From positions 1,116,001-1,180,000 of the forward strand of contig OY969812.1 in the NCBI GenBank assembly GCA_963703335.1: a stretch of DNA of 64,000 nucleotides, in the 5' to 3' direction. Each line of letters opens with the position of its first letter. Within the stretch, counting starts at the first letter, position 1. The notes beneath the pieces were generated by a model. That model was not told the DNA's origin and searched no databases. It saw nothing but the letters and a program-made list of their open reading frames with translations. Of this stretch, positions 15,915-24,138 are shown piece after piece. The stretch comes from VRUE01 sp963703335. Lineage in GTDB: Bacteria > Actinomycetota > Thermoleophilia > Solirubrobacterales > 70-9. Position numbers and translations under genes: made by a program.

Positions 15915-17462
15915 TCACTTCAGCTGGACGGCCTTGGTCGCCTGCGCCGGCAGGTAACCCCTCGGCGCCAGGGTGACGACCAGCTTCGCTTTGACTTTCA
16001 GCTCGCGTGCCGCTTTTGGCGGCTTCAGCGTAAGCGTGTAGGTGCCGGCCTTGGAGGCGCTCTTGGTCGCCGCCTTGCCGAGCTTGACGACTTTTCCTTT
16101 CAGCTTCAGCTTGCCGGTGAGCTGAGCGGTGATCGTCCCGGCCTGCTGCGTCTTGACCTTGATCGCGTAGCGGCCTTTTTTGTCGCGGGTAACCGAGGCG
16201 ATCTTGGGGGTCTTGGCGAGGAGCTTCGACGGAGGTGAGCTCGATGTGGTCGCTTTCGGCGGGCATGTCCCGTCGTGGACAGAGCCCGCTTCCGGGCAGC
16301 TGTCCTGCGTAACGTCGCCATAGCCGTCGTGGTCCGCGTCGGGCTCGATGTCGGCGTCGTAGGCCACCTCCCAGGAGCGAGCGGTGCCCGGGGCACTGAT
16401 CACACTGCCGTCGCCAGCGTCGTGGAATTCGGTCGCGCTCGCCCCGGATACGTGGAGCGCGATCGGCGGCAGGGATTGCGTGGGGGACCCCAGGCCCACG
16501 TAGGAGCCGGCCGGAATCGGCAGTCGCGTCGCAAAGCTCGTAACTTTGCCGATCGGCGGGCTCGGCGCGACGCTGACCGACTCGACCGCGCTCGAGCTGA
16601 GGACCTTGAGCCCTGAGCCCTCCGGACTGAGGACCCGGATGCGGAAGCTGCCGTTGTTCGAGCTGAGCACGCGCCAGCGGACCACAACGCCGTCGAAGGG
16701 AAGCGTTGTCGAAACGCCATCGATCGTTTTCTGCACGAGGAGCGGTTCGAACCCAGCGCCGCCGCCGTTGCTGTGGGCCTCCTGCAGGTCGCTCCCGAAC
16801 AGCGTCCCCGAGCAGGGACCGCCACCGATCGGCGAACCCGGGCAGAGGTCCTGCGAGACGTCACCGTAGGTGTCGTGGTCTTCGTCGGGCTCGAGCACCG
16901 CTTCGACGTTGACGCGTTTGTTTTTGCCGGGAGTTTCTTCCCACGAGTCCCCCACCGCCAGGCTCGTGGTCGTGCCGATGATTTCGTCGAAGGGACTCGC
17001 GCTGTTGAAGTACGTCGGCGTCGCGTTGATGGACGCATTGCCGATGGAGTAACGGGCGCCCAACACGCCAAGGGCATCGACCGGCAGGCGCTCGTAGAAG
17101 GTCGCGACAGATTTGGGCGTCAAACCCTGAAGCATGTGTTTGGCCCCGTCACCGGCGACGGTCACGCGGTTCGTCCCGGAGTGGTTGAAGGAGCGCATCT
17201 GCACCCAATCGGTTGCGCCAATCGGTTCGCCGACGTAGAAGCCGCTCTTGGTGATCACCCCCGAGTAGAGAAAGGCATAGGAGCCGAGCGCGGTGCCGGT
17301 GTCGGCGAACTGGATCGCGGTGCAGGCACAGTTGCCGATGGACGTTGCGGCAGTCGCGGTTTCTCCGAGGTGCTGGGGGGCGGGTGCGCCGTGAGCAACG
17401 CCGCCCCCGGCCGTGAAGGCGACGATCAAAGAGATGACGGCAAGGCGCTTCAAGGGCAACAT
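15915..17462 (-). CDS. Secreted protein with thrombospondin type 3-like calcium repeats
   Basis: A 515-residue exported protein. A signal peptide (LKRLAVISLIVAFTAGGGVA) is followed by two similar beta-rich modules. Each module ends with an acidic calcium-binding motif: EPDEDHDTYGDVSQDLCP and EPDADHDGYGDVTQDSCP, both like thrombospondin type 3 repeats. A Ser/Pro linker leads to a Lys-rich C-terminal beta domain of about 90 residues. It is probably a cell-surface or extracellular matrix protein; no catalytic residues are recognised. The ATG start fits the signal peptide. Confidence 0.75.
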   Translation of the reverse strand: MLPLKRLAVISLIVAFTAGGGVAHGAPAPQHLGETATAATSIGNCACTAIQFADTGTALGSYAFLYSGVITKSGFYVGEPIGATDWVQMRSFNHSGTNRVTVAGDGAKHMLQGLTPKSVATFYERLPVDALGVLGARYSIGNASINATPTYFNSASPFDEIIGTTTSLAVGDSWEETPGKNKRVNVEAVLEPDEDHDTYGDVSQDLCPGSPIGGGPCSGTLFGSDLQEAHSNGGGAGFEPLLVQKTIDGVSTTLPFDGVVVRWRVLSSNNGSFRIRVLSPEGSGLKVLSSSAVESVSVAPSPPIGKVTSFATRLPIPAGSYVGLGSPTQSLPPIALHVSGASATEFHDAGDGSVISAPGTARSWEVAYDADIEPDADHDGYGDVTQDSCPEAGSVHDGTCPPKATTSSSPPSKLLAKTPKIASVTRDKKGRYAIKVKTQQAGTITAQLTGKLKLKGKVVKLGKAATKSASKAGTYTLTLKPPKAARELKVKAKLVVTLAPRGYLPAQATKAVQLK

Positions 17463-17520
17463 TCAACACCACGTTCTGGCGCATCGATGCGCAATCGACG
17501 AATTGCTAGGAGGCGCCGCT

Positions 17521-17570
17521 CGCGCATCCGACTTTGACCACACCAGAACGGGGTCAAAGTCGGATGCGCG
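17521..17570. repeat. Dispersed hairpin repeat family 1, copy 3 (compensated variant)
   Basis: Perfect 19-base arms (CGCGCATCCGACTTTGACC) flank a 12-base loop. Compared with copies 1 and 2 the left arm has ACTTTG in place of ACATTG and the right arm has the matching change, so pairing is kept. It lies downstream of the methyltransferase gene and upstream of the secreted-protein gene, both on the minus strand. Confidence 0.85.
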
Positions 17571-17686
17571 GATCACTGCCTTCGAACCAGAGAGCCGGCG
17601 AGTGGCCGCAGACTCGAGGCAAGCCACCCCCGCTGCGACTGCGCGCCGCCGCCTCACCTGGGCCCGCGCCGGGCGCCTCGCCCCGC

Positions 17687-18325
17687 TCACGGCCTGACAC
17701 CGGCGAGAAGCGCCATCTCCCGCCACTTCCAGTAGCAGTCGACGTCGTCGAAGCCGATCTCGCGCAGCCATCCCAGCTGGGTCTCGACGTCCAGGGTGCG
17801 ATCGGAGGGGTCTTCGTTCTCGATCGGCTCATCGATCGCCGCGAAGAAGGCGCGGTGGAGTCGGGCGGTCGGCGAGGCGACGTGCTCGAAGTTGGCGAAG
17901 ACCCCACCTGGCTCGAGCAGGCCGAAGACTTCGCCAAAGAGCGAGCGCTTGCGCTCGTGCTCGAGGTGGTGGATCGCAAGCGAAGAGACCACGGCACCGA
18001 AGCGCCCCAACTCCGGCAGCGGGCGGTCGAGGTCATGCTCGACGAGCTCGGCCCACTCCTCGCCGGCGAGCCGCTCGCGCGCCGCCGCCAGCATCACGGC
18101 GGAGAAATCGAGACCCACGCCGACCATCCCCGGCCGGTCTCGGCGCAGAAGCGCAAGCAACCGCCCGTCGCCCGTCCCAAGGTCAAGGACGCGGCGAGCA
18201 TCCCGGCCCACAACCTCGAGCAGGACTCCCTCCCCCTCGGTCCGGTGCGGGAACTCATCCGCCTGCTCGAGGTACTGGCGAACGCGACCGGCTTCTGTCC
18301 ACTCACGCGAGGGCATGGGCGGCAT
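17687..18325 (-). CDS. Class I SAM-dependent methyltransferase
   Basis: A 212-residue methyltransferase with SAM-binding motif I VLDLGTGDGRLLALL, motif II acidic residue in GVGLDFSAVML, and AVVSSLAIHHLEHE as the motif IV/V area. The ATG is preferred because GAGGAG lies before it; a longer frame would overlap the divergent gene. The substrate is unknown. It has the length and layout of small-molecule methyltransferases. Confidence 0.85.
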   Translation of the reverse strand: MPPMPSREWTEAGRVRQYLEQADEFPHRTEGEGVLLEVVGRDARRVLDLGTGDGRLLALLRRDRPGMVGVGLDFSAVMLAAARERLAGEEWAELVEHDLDRPLPELGRFGAVVSSLAIHHLEHERKRSLFGEVFGLLEPGGVFANFEHVASPTARLHRAFFAAIDEPIENEDPSDRTLDVETQLGWLREIGFDDVDCYWKWREMALLAGVRP

Positions 18326-18414
18326 TTTCCGCAACTCCTCGGCTGGAAGTGAGTCAATACAGGCGTGACTAGGATCGCCGGGATGACCGGGCGGGCTTTC
18401 GAGGGGGGTAGGGC

Positions 18415-19695
18415 GTGACGCCGAGTGGCGGCCGTCGCTCGATCCGTGGCGGCGCGCCGGTTGCGCTCGCTCTTGCGATTGCGATGGCGCTGCTCGCACC
18501 GAAAGCGGCTTCCGCCCAGGGGGAAGCCGGGGTCGAATCGCAGCGGACGATCGCGCGCGCCGCGACCAAGATCGGCTTCTGGGCGGGCGAGGCGGTGCCT
18601 GGCACGGACTGGGACGTGCCCGACACCTACTGGAAGCGGCGGGACACCCACTTCTACACCCCGCAGCTGTGGCGCGTCCTTCGTCACAACCGGGTCCCCC
18701 TCTACTTCAACCTTCGCTACCGGCGCGACTTCGGCCCCGTCCCGCCGGGGAAGCCCCAGCGCCACGACGCGCTGCGGATCATCCGCACCGCCAACCGGCT
18801 CGGGGTGCCGGTCTGGGGATGGGTCCTCATCCCCTACAGCGTCGGCTACTGGGCCTGGGAGGGCGGCGCGGCGGCGCAGTTCAAGGCCGTCAAATCGCTC
18901 ATCAGCTGGGCGCGGGAGAAGCGGATCCGCCTGCAGGGCGTCGCCCTCGACCCCGAGCCGCGGCTCCGCACGCCCTTCGAGTCGACGGCCGCGATCATGG
19001 GTGGCAGTGGCGGCGGCGGCTTCTCCTCGGTCTTCCAACCGACGATCGATCCCGCCCAGCAGTGCGCGGCCTGGCGAGGCTACTCCCGTATCCCGCGCTG
19101 GGCCGAGCGCCACGGCGTCCGAGTCTCGGCCGCGCCGATGCCCGCCGCCCTCGACGACATCGGCGACGGCAGCCTGGCCCTACAGGACGCCGCCAACTTC
19201 ATCCTGCCCAACGCGCCGTGGGACGAGCTCTACTTCCAGGCCTACCGCAGCGTCTTCACCTACTACTCGGGACGCGACCCCGGGCCGGGCATCGTCTCCT
19301 CCTACTTTCGCTCGGCCCAGCGCGAGTTCGGCAGCGTCGGCCAGGTCAGCCTCGGCTCATCGGGCCGCGGGCCATACCGCCGCTTCTCGAGCCTCCTCAA
19401 CGACGTCCGCCTTGCCGCCACGCTCGGCGCCCGCGAAGTGCCGATCTATTCGCTGGAGAGAACCCTGCGCGCTTATGGTGGTCCGCGTTCGGTGACCCGT
19501 CTCGTCCAAGCCGCCAAGCACCCATTTGCCGGGCCGGCGGCGACCAGGTCGATTGCGCCCACCTCGCAAGCCAGGCTTCTCCGCGCCGCCGTCCGCCGCG
19601 CGGACAAAGCGGCGACGAGCTCAACCCAAACGATCACCGCCAGCCGCGGCGCCTCACTGGCTCCCAACCGATGGCCGAACGGCTGCGGCAGCTAA
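18415..19695 (+). CDS. Secreted protein of unknown function, possible TIM-barrel hydrolase
   Basis: A 426-residue exported protein: GTG start after GAGGGGGG, a signal peptide (ALALAIAMALLAPKAASA) and a mature part rich in aromatic residues. The repeated pattern of beta strands and helices (VPLYFNLRYRRDF, VPVWGWVLIPYSVGYWAWE, LQGVALDPEPRLR) resembles sugar-acting TIM barrels, with DPEP as a possible catalytic loop. I do not recognise a named family. The C-terminal part is low in complexity and Ser/Ala-rich. Its 3' end overlaps the DUF2834 gene by about 25 bases. Confidence 0.65.
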   Translation: MTPSGGRRSIRGGAPVALALAIAMALLAPKAASAQGEAGVESQRTIARAATKIGFWAGEAVPGTDWDVPDTYWKRRDTHFYTPQLWRVLRHNRVPLYFNLRYRRDFGPVPPGKPQRHDALRIIRTANRLGVPVWGWVLIPYSVGYWAWEGGAAAQFKAVKSLISWAREKRIRLQGVALDPEPRLRTPFESTAAIMGGSGGGGFSSVFQPTIDPAQQCAAWRGYSRIPRWAERHGVRVSAAPMPAALDDIGDGSLALQDAANFILPNAPWDELYFQAYRSVFTYYSGRDPGPGIVSSYFRSAQREFGSVGQVSLGSSGRGPYRRFSSLLNDVRLAATLGAREVPIYSLERTLRAYGGPRSVTRLVQAAKHPFAGPAATRSIAPTSQARLLRAAVRRADKAATSSTQTITASRGASLAPNRWPNGCGS

Positions 19696-20102
19696 CGACC
19701 GAATTCCCCGCAATGATGCGCGGGGTGGGATCAGACCTACACAGCCAGATCGTCCGTGCTCCCTCCGCGACCGAACGCCTGCTGGTGGTCCTCACCATTC
19801 TCGGCTTCGTCGTCCCCAACGTCTTCGTCAGCGTCTACTTCCTCGAAGATGGCTTCGATCTCGGCGGCTATTTCTCGCTCTGGACAGCCAGCGTCCCATC
19901 AACGCAACTGCTCGTCGACCTAGCCATCGCCGCGCTGGCCTTCTTCATCTGGGCCGCCTTCGACGGGCCGAGAACTGGGATCAAGCGGTGGTGGCTCTGC
20001 ATTCCCGCCAGTCTGCTCGTCGGTCTCTGCTTCGGCCTCCCCCTTTACCTGCTGATGCGCGAGCGGGCCCTCGCGCAAACAGGCGGGCGTACCGCCCGGT
20101 AG
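19671..20102 (+). CDS. DUF2834 family membrane protein
   Basis: A 143-residue protein with three to four membrane segments. The pattern TILGFVVPNVFVSVYFLE, then FDLGGYFSLW, then AALAFFIWAAFDGPRTGIK is that of DUF2834, a family of unknown function. Starts at ATG 19671 or at the ATG pair near 19713 are both possible; no clear ribosome binding site decides. The last 180 bases lie antisense to the tail of the DCC-family gene. Confidence 0.72.
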   Translation: MAERLRQLTTEFPAMMRGVGSDLHSQIVRAPSATERLLVVLTILGFVVPNVFVSVYFLEDGFDLGGYFSLWTASVPSTQLLVDLAIAALAFFIWAAFDGPRTGIKRWWLCIPASLLVGLCFGLPLYLLMRERALAQTGGRTAR

Positions 20103-20438
20103 CCGGTGGCGGTTGTCGGCGACCAGCCGGTAGGCCCTCGCCGCCATCCACGAGATTCCGGGAAGCAGGACCGCGCGGCCGATGAGACGCCCGATCCACC
20201 CAGCGTTGCTCAGCGTGGCGGCGACTGCCTCGTGCCCCGACCTGACCGCACCGTCGACCTGAACCCACTGGACGGCGTCGGCTGCCTGCTCTTCGGTTAT
20301 TCCCAGCTCGGCCAAATCGGTGAGCTGCCAGGCGACGACCTCTGCGTCCGGCGCGATCCTCTGCGCGAAGCGCGCACATCGGGTACAGAACGCGCAGTCC
20401 CCGTCGTAGACGAGTACCGGATGCGATCGAAGGGCCAT
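19920..20438 (-). CDS. DCC family thiol-disulfide oxidoreductase (DUF393)
   Basis: A 172-residue protein with the DCC motif and redox pair in VLVYDGDCAFCTRCARFA. Family members are usually near 130 residues; here a hydrophilic acidic tail of about 45 residues lies opposite the DUF2834 gene, so the real end or the real extent of one of the genes is open to doubt. It begins one base after the stop of the TetR gene, so the two form an operon. The role is likely thiol or disulfide exchange, substrate unknown. Confidence 0.78.
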   Translation of the reverse strand: MALRSHPVLVYDGDCAFCTRCARFAQRIAPDAEVVAWQLTDLAELGITEEQAADAVQWVQVDGAVRSGHEAVAATLSNAGWIGRLIGRAVLLPGISWMAARAYRLVADNRHRLPGGTPACLREGPLAHQQVKGEAEAETDEQTGGNAEPPPLDPSSRPVEGGPDEEGQRGDG

Positions 20439-20439
20439 C

Positions 20440-20994
20440 TCAATCCCACGACTCGTTGAGCAGTCGATCCATCGCCAGTTGCAGCACCTCGGACCGGGTC
20501 CGGCCATCGTGTTCCGCCACGATGAAGTAGCTGCCGATGAACAAGGAGAAGGCCAGCATGCTGCGGGCCTCGACGTCGCGCTCGTCCGCGCAGAACTGGC
20601 CGAATAGCGAGCGCATGTACTCCATGCGCCGATTGTCGATCCGGTGCAGGCGCTCGGCAACCGCGCTGTCGCGGCGTGACCAGTCCCGCAACGCCAGCTC
20701 CACGGCAAAATCGACCGACGGGGCCAGCTCGAATAGTTGCTGCAGCTTTGCTCGCGGGTCGGCTGGCTGACTCTCGAGGTGCGCGATGACATCCTCGACG
20801 ACGTTCTTCTCCCAGCTGTCGAGCATCTCGTCAAGTAGCGCCTGGCGATCCTTGAAGTGCCAGTAGAAGCCGCCCTTTGACACCCCCAGAGAAGCGGCAA
20901 GGGCCTCGACCCGAACGGCATCTGGACCTCCGGTGCCGAGCGCCCGCAGCGCTGCGTCGACCCATGCGCCGCGCGGAGTCCGGACATTGGCCAT
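20440..20994 (-). CDS. TetR family transcriptional regulator
   Basis: A 184-residue regulator. The N-terminal helix-turn-helix is seen in VRVEALAASLGVSKGGFYWHFKDRQALL. The C-terminal half (CADERDVEARSMLAFSLFIGSYF) is a helical ligand-binding domain of unknown specificity. Two palindromes in the divergent promoter region upstream are likely operators, so it probably controls its own operon with the DCC gene and the divergent DUF2867 gene. Confidence 0.9.
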   Translation of the reverse strand: MANVRTPRGAWVDAALRALGTGGPDAVRVEALAASLGVSKGGFYWHFKDRQALLDEMLDSWEKNVVEDVIAHLESQPADPRAKLQQLFELAPSVDFAVELALRDWSRRDSAVAERLHRIDNRRMEYMRSLFGQFCADERDVEARSMLAFSLFIGSYFIVAEHDGRTRSEVLQLAMDRLLNESWD

Positions 20995-21003
20995 CGCTTA
21001 TCT

Positions 21004-21017
21004 ATACGGGACCGTAT
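21004..21017. promoter_or_regulatory. Probable TetR operator 1
   Basis: A 14-bp palindrome, ATACGGGACCGTAT, just upstream of the TetR start. It shares the core ATACG....CGTAT with the longer palindrome about 44 bases away. Confidence 0.6.
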
Positions 21018-21043
21018 TGACAGATGCAAGCGCCCCGCATAGC

Positions 21044-21065
21044 ATCCATACGACATCGTATGGAT
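21044..21065. promoter_or_regulatory. Probable TetR operator 2
   Basis: A 22-bp perfect palindrome (arms ATCCATACGA, two-base centre) directly before the ribosome binding site of the DUF2867 gene. Position and symmetry suit repression by the divergent TetR protein. Confidence 0.68.
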
Positions 21066-21079
21066 TGAGGAGGATCGTT

Positions 21080-21703
21080 GTGAGGCTTCCGAATGCAGAG
21101 CACGAATCTCGCCCCTGGCGCATCCGCGAGATCGCGCCTGATTTCACCTTGGAGGACGTTTGGGCACTTCCCGTGCACGGTGGTGCCGAGGACTTCCAAA
21201 CGCTTCTCGAGATGCTGGCCGCCGCGGACCCCACCACAGCGGAATCCCGCCCCACCCGCCTGCTCTGGAGCCTCCGCGATCGCCTCGGCGAGTGGTTCGA
21301 GCTCGGCAGGATCTCCGCCCCAGTCGACAGCGGCGATAACGGCGACGGCGAGCTGCCGATCCCAGGCAGCAGCGAAGCCTCGCTGAGGGGCCGGCTGCCC
21401 GACGACCTGCGCGACACGGTGACGGATTTGAAATTCAGCTCCCTGCCGTTCGTACCTCTCTACCGAACCGATGTCGAGTTTGCCGCTGAGATGTCTAACC
21501 AGACCGTGCACGGCGTGATGCACCTGGCCTGGGTCGAACAGGTCGAAGGCCGCTACCACGGACAGATCGCCGTCTACGTCAAGCCACGTGGTCAGCTCGG
21601 CAAGGGCTACATGGCCCTGATCAAGCCGTTCCGACACTGGATCGTCTATCCAGCGCTGATGCGACAGGTCGAACGAGAATGGAACGCGCGCGTCCGTCGC
21701 TAA
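21080..21703 (+). CDS. DUF2867 domain-containing protein
   Basis: A 207-residue soluble protein. The start is GTG after GAGGAGGA. The conserved parts RPWRIREIAPDFTLEDVWALP and YVKPRGQLGKGYMALIKPF are those of DUF2867, whose fold resembles lipid or small-molecule binding domains; function is unknown. It is divergent from a TetR gene with palindromes between, so expression is probably induced by a ligand of that regulator. Confidence 0.78.
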   Translation: MRLPNAEHESRPWRIREIAPDFTLEDVWALPVHGGAEDFQTLLEMLAAADPTTAESRPTRLLWSLRDRLGEWFELGRISAPVDSGDNGDGELPIPGSSEASLRGRLPDDLRDTVTDLKFSSLPFVPLYRTDVEFAAEMSNQTVHGVMHLAWVEQVEGRYHGQIAVYVKPRGQLGKGYMALIKPFRHWIVYPALMRQVEREWNARVRR

Positions 21704-21709
21704 GCCCCG

Positions 21710-22138
21710 CTATTGGTTCTGCTCAGCCTGCGCTCGGATCCGCTCCTCCTGCTCGCGCAACTCCGGCGTGAACTCCTCACCGAAGTCCTCCGCCTCGAAG
21801 ATCTGGCGAATTTCGATCTCGCCCGGCTCGTTGTGCGGGTTGGGGCAGCGCTTGATCCACTCGACCGCCTCCTCAAAGGAGGGCACCTGCATCAGCCAGT
21901 AGCCGGCGATCAGCTCCTTGGTCTCGGCGAAGGGACCGTCAGTCACCGTCCGCTCGCCGTCGCCGCCGAAGCCGACCCGGGCGCCCTTCGAGGTCGGCTG
22001 CAGACCCTCCCCGGCCAGCAGCACCCCGGCCTCGACCATCTCCTCGTTGAACTTGCCCATCTCGGCAAGCAGCTCCTCGCTCGGCATGACGCCGGCCTCG
22101 GAGTCCTTGCTCGCCTTGACTATCGCCATCACTCTCAT
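21710..22138 (-). CDS. YciI-like (YCII/DGPF) family protein
   Basis: A 142-residue protein with the DGPF signature in TVTDGPFAETKELIAGYWLMQ. In actinobacteria such proteins are often near ECF sigma factors and may be small metabolic or sensory enzymes. The ATG follows AAAGGAC at a good distance; a longer frame upstream is not needed. It is convergent with the DUF2867 gene, with six bases between stops. Confidence 0.83.
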   Translation of the reverse strand: MRVMAIVKASKDSEAGVMPSEELLAEMGKFNEEMVEAGVLLAGEGLQPTSKGARVGFGGDGERTVTDGPFAETKELIAGYWLMQVPSFEEAVEWIKRCPNPHNEPGEIEIRQIFEAEDFGEEFTPELREQEERIRAQAEQNQ

Positions 22139-22260
22139 CTCGCAGTCCTTTCGATTCGTCTTCGCGGAAGCTCGGTTGTCCCCGATATTCCCGCCTCTAC
22201 CCACTACGACGAACGGCGACCATCAGAATCGACAAGGCTCGCGAAAATTTCTGGGAGGTG

Positions 22261-23136
22261 TCAACCCAGACCGAGCACCGTCATGGTTTGTGCCGCCATT
22301 TCGGACTCGCCCAGCGCATTGGGGTGGACGATCACGGGATTGGTTCCTTGCAGGACCGGCTCCACCCAGCGGATGCCGAGCGGCTGGCAGGCGTCGTGAC
22401 CATTCGAGACGGTGTTTAGGTTGACGTAGGTCGCACCGGTCTCCGCTGCGGCTCGCCGGACGGCGTCGTTGAGCGTGGCTTGAATGCCGCGCACATAGGG
22501 AACGTCACCCTGGGCGACCGGCATCTTGTCGAAGCAGCCGCCGCTCGCCGGCATGATCCAGGGGTAGCCGAGAATCGCGATCCTCGCTGTCGGCGCCTTG
22601 GCTCTCACCGCGTTGAGCGATTTCACCAGCGAGGGATAGGTCGTGGTCTTGATGGTGTCTTCGAATGAAGACCCGTAGCGGTCCTTACAGGGGCTGCCCT
22701 GGCCGAGGGTCGAGAGCCCGGCAGTGCCGCAGGCGAGGATGGTGCTGATGAAGACACTGCTGTCGTTGCCGCCGATGGTCATCGTGACAAGCTGCGTGTC
22801 CTGCTCTACGGCATCGAGCTGCGGCGCTACACCCGGGTACTGCGATTCGAAGAAATGACTCGTCTCCGCCGCTCCACAGGTGACGTCCTTCAGCTGCGCC
22901 CCGGTGGCGCTGGCGATCACGTGGGGATAGTTGCGGGTCGAGCGAAGGCACTGGGGCGCTGAAGGATCAATCGGCAGAACCCCAGAGGCGGCGCTGTAGG
23001 AGTCCCCGAGTGCCACGTAAGGAAGAGGCGAGCCGACGGCTTGGGTCGCCTGTGCGACCAGCGCGAGCGCGATGATGCCTCCCAGGAATGAGACCACTAT
23101 GTGGCGGATACGAGTTAAATGGCGTCGCACGGTCAT
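22261..23136 (-). CDS. Secreted SGNH/GDSL hydrolase
   Basis: A 291-residue exported esterase or lipase. The ATG follows AAAGGGGAG; a signal peptide (IVVSFLGGIIALALVAQA) comes next. The catalytic Ser is in VALGDSYSAASG, the oxyanion Asn in TIGGNDSSV, and the C-terminal His in VIVHPNALGE. Three Cys pairs suggest disulfides, as in the Streptomyces secreted lipases of this group. A second secreted protein is encoded about 85 bases upstream on the same strand. Confidence 0.88.
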   Translation of the reverse strand: MTVRRHLTRIRHIVVSFLGGIIALALVAQATQAVGSPLPYVALGDSYSAASGVLPIDPSAPQCLRSTRNYPHVIASATGAQLKDVTCGAAETSHFFESQYPGVAPQLDAVEQDTQLVTMTIGGNDSSVFISTILACGTAGLSTLGQGSPCKDRYGSSFEDTIKTTTYPSLVKSLNAVRAKAPTARIAILGYPWIMPASGGCFDKMPVAQGDVPYVRGIQATLNDAVRRAAAETGATYVNLNTVSNGHDACQPLGIRWVEPVLQGTNPVIVHPNALGESEMAAQTMTVLGLG

Positions 23137-23221
23137 ACTCCCCTTTCCTTCCTCGAAGACCTTGGGCAAACCCTGCCCAGATGGGACGAGGTCGAAACAT
23201 GACGCGCGGTGTACGCCTACC

Positions 23222-23893
23222 TCATCCCCGGCGGAACGGGTCGATATAGAGGTCGTCCACCTGCCAACCGCCCCGCGCGTCGAGCGGAGTGAGTCGAATT
23301 TCGATCGCACTCGGCACGAGCGTCCCGACGAGGGTTGAGAGTCCCAGCACGGTCGAGATCGGTTGGCTCGGCACCCATCCGGGACCGGCGGCGAGGTTGG
23401 CAATCACGTTCGTGCGCAGCAAGCCGAGCAGGTTGTAGCGGGCTTCGACCCGCAGGCGGGAGGACGGGTCACCGCCGTTTCGAACCATGAAACGGAAGAC
23501 CGGCGTATCGATCGCCATGCATATCGGCGGGCTGCCCGCCGAGCTGCCCGCCGGCAGCGACAACGACTTGCGGTCGGCGGGATCATGGAGGTAGTAGCTC
23601 TCGTTGCCGTCGACCGCCGCTGCCTTGCCGGCAAGTGACCAGCCCCTGGCGCCGGACTCGAAGCCGCCATCGGGCGCGAGCACGTAGGAGCGCGAATCCC
23701 CCCAGGGGCTGAAGACCGTCTGGGCACCGATACTGGCACACGCCTGCGCAGAGGTTGAATAAATGGCGAACGTCAGGGCGGCTATCAAAAGGGCGCCCAA
23801 CAGCTCGATGAATCGGGCGGCGGTTCTGGATCCTTGAGCGAGCGTCACTCGAAACCTCCTGGTCGCAGGCCAAAATGCCTGGTGGTTAACCAA
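23222..23893 (-). CDS. Secreted or membrane-anchored beta-rich protein, unknown function
   Basis: A 223-residue protein with an N-terminal membrane or signal segment (ELLGALLIAALTFAIYSTSAQA). The mature part begins with a conserved Cys pattern and SYVLAPDGGFESGARGWSL, a layout seen in jelly-roll carbohydrate-binding modules, and ends WQVDDLYIDPFRRG. No catalytic residues are seen. It lies before the SGNH hydrolase gene and may be an accessory surface protein; this is inference. Confidence 0.7.
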   Translation of the reverse strand: MVNHQAFWPATRRFRVTLAQGSRTAARFIELLGALLIAALTFAIYSTSAQACASIGAQTVFSPWGDSRSYVLAPDGGFESGARGWSLAGKAAAVDGNESYYLHDPADRKSLSLPAGSSAGSPPICMAIDTPVFRFMVRNGGDPSSRLRVEARYNLLGLLRTNVIANLAAGPGWVPSQPISTVLGLSTLVGTLVPSAIEIRLTPLDARGGWQVDDLYIDPFRRG

Positions 23894-24035
23894 GCTGGCA
23901 GTTGAGCCATCTCATACCGAAATACGAGACCTCTGACTTTGCGTCCCTGACTCGCGACAGGTTTGCCCTTATTCAGCTGACTTATGGGTGTTCATCGCGA
24001 GGATCGACCGCGTTCCGACGAAATTCAAGCAAATT

Positions 24036-24067
24036 CGTATGAACGTCTACACGTACGAACGTCTACA
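24036..24067. repeat. Short tandem direct repeat upstream of HD-GYP gene
   Basis: Two adjacent 16-base units, CGTATGAACGTCTACA and CGTACGAACGTCTACA, differ at one base. They lie about 70 bases before the HD-GYP start and could be a direct-repeat binding site for a response regulator. Confidence 0.5.
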
Positions 24068-24138
24068 GATGTTCTCGAAACCCCTCTGCGGAAACCTACG
24101 CCCGGACCTATCGCTCGCAGACGTCGCGCCGATAAGGC

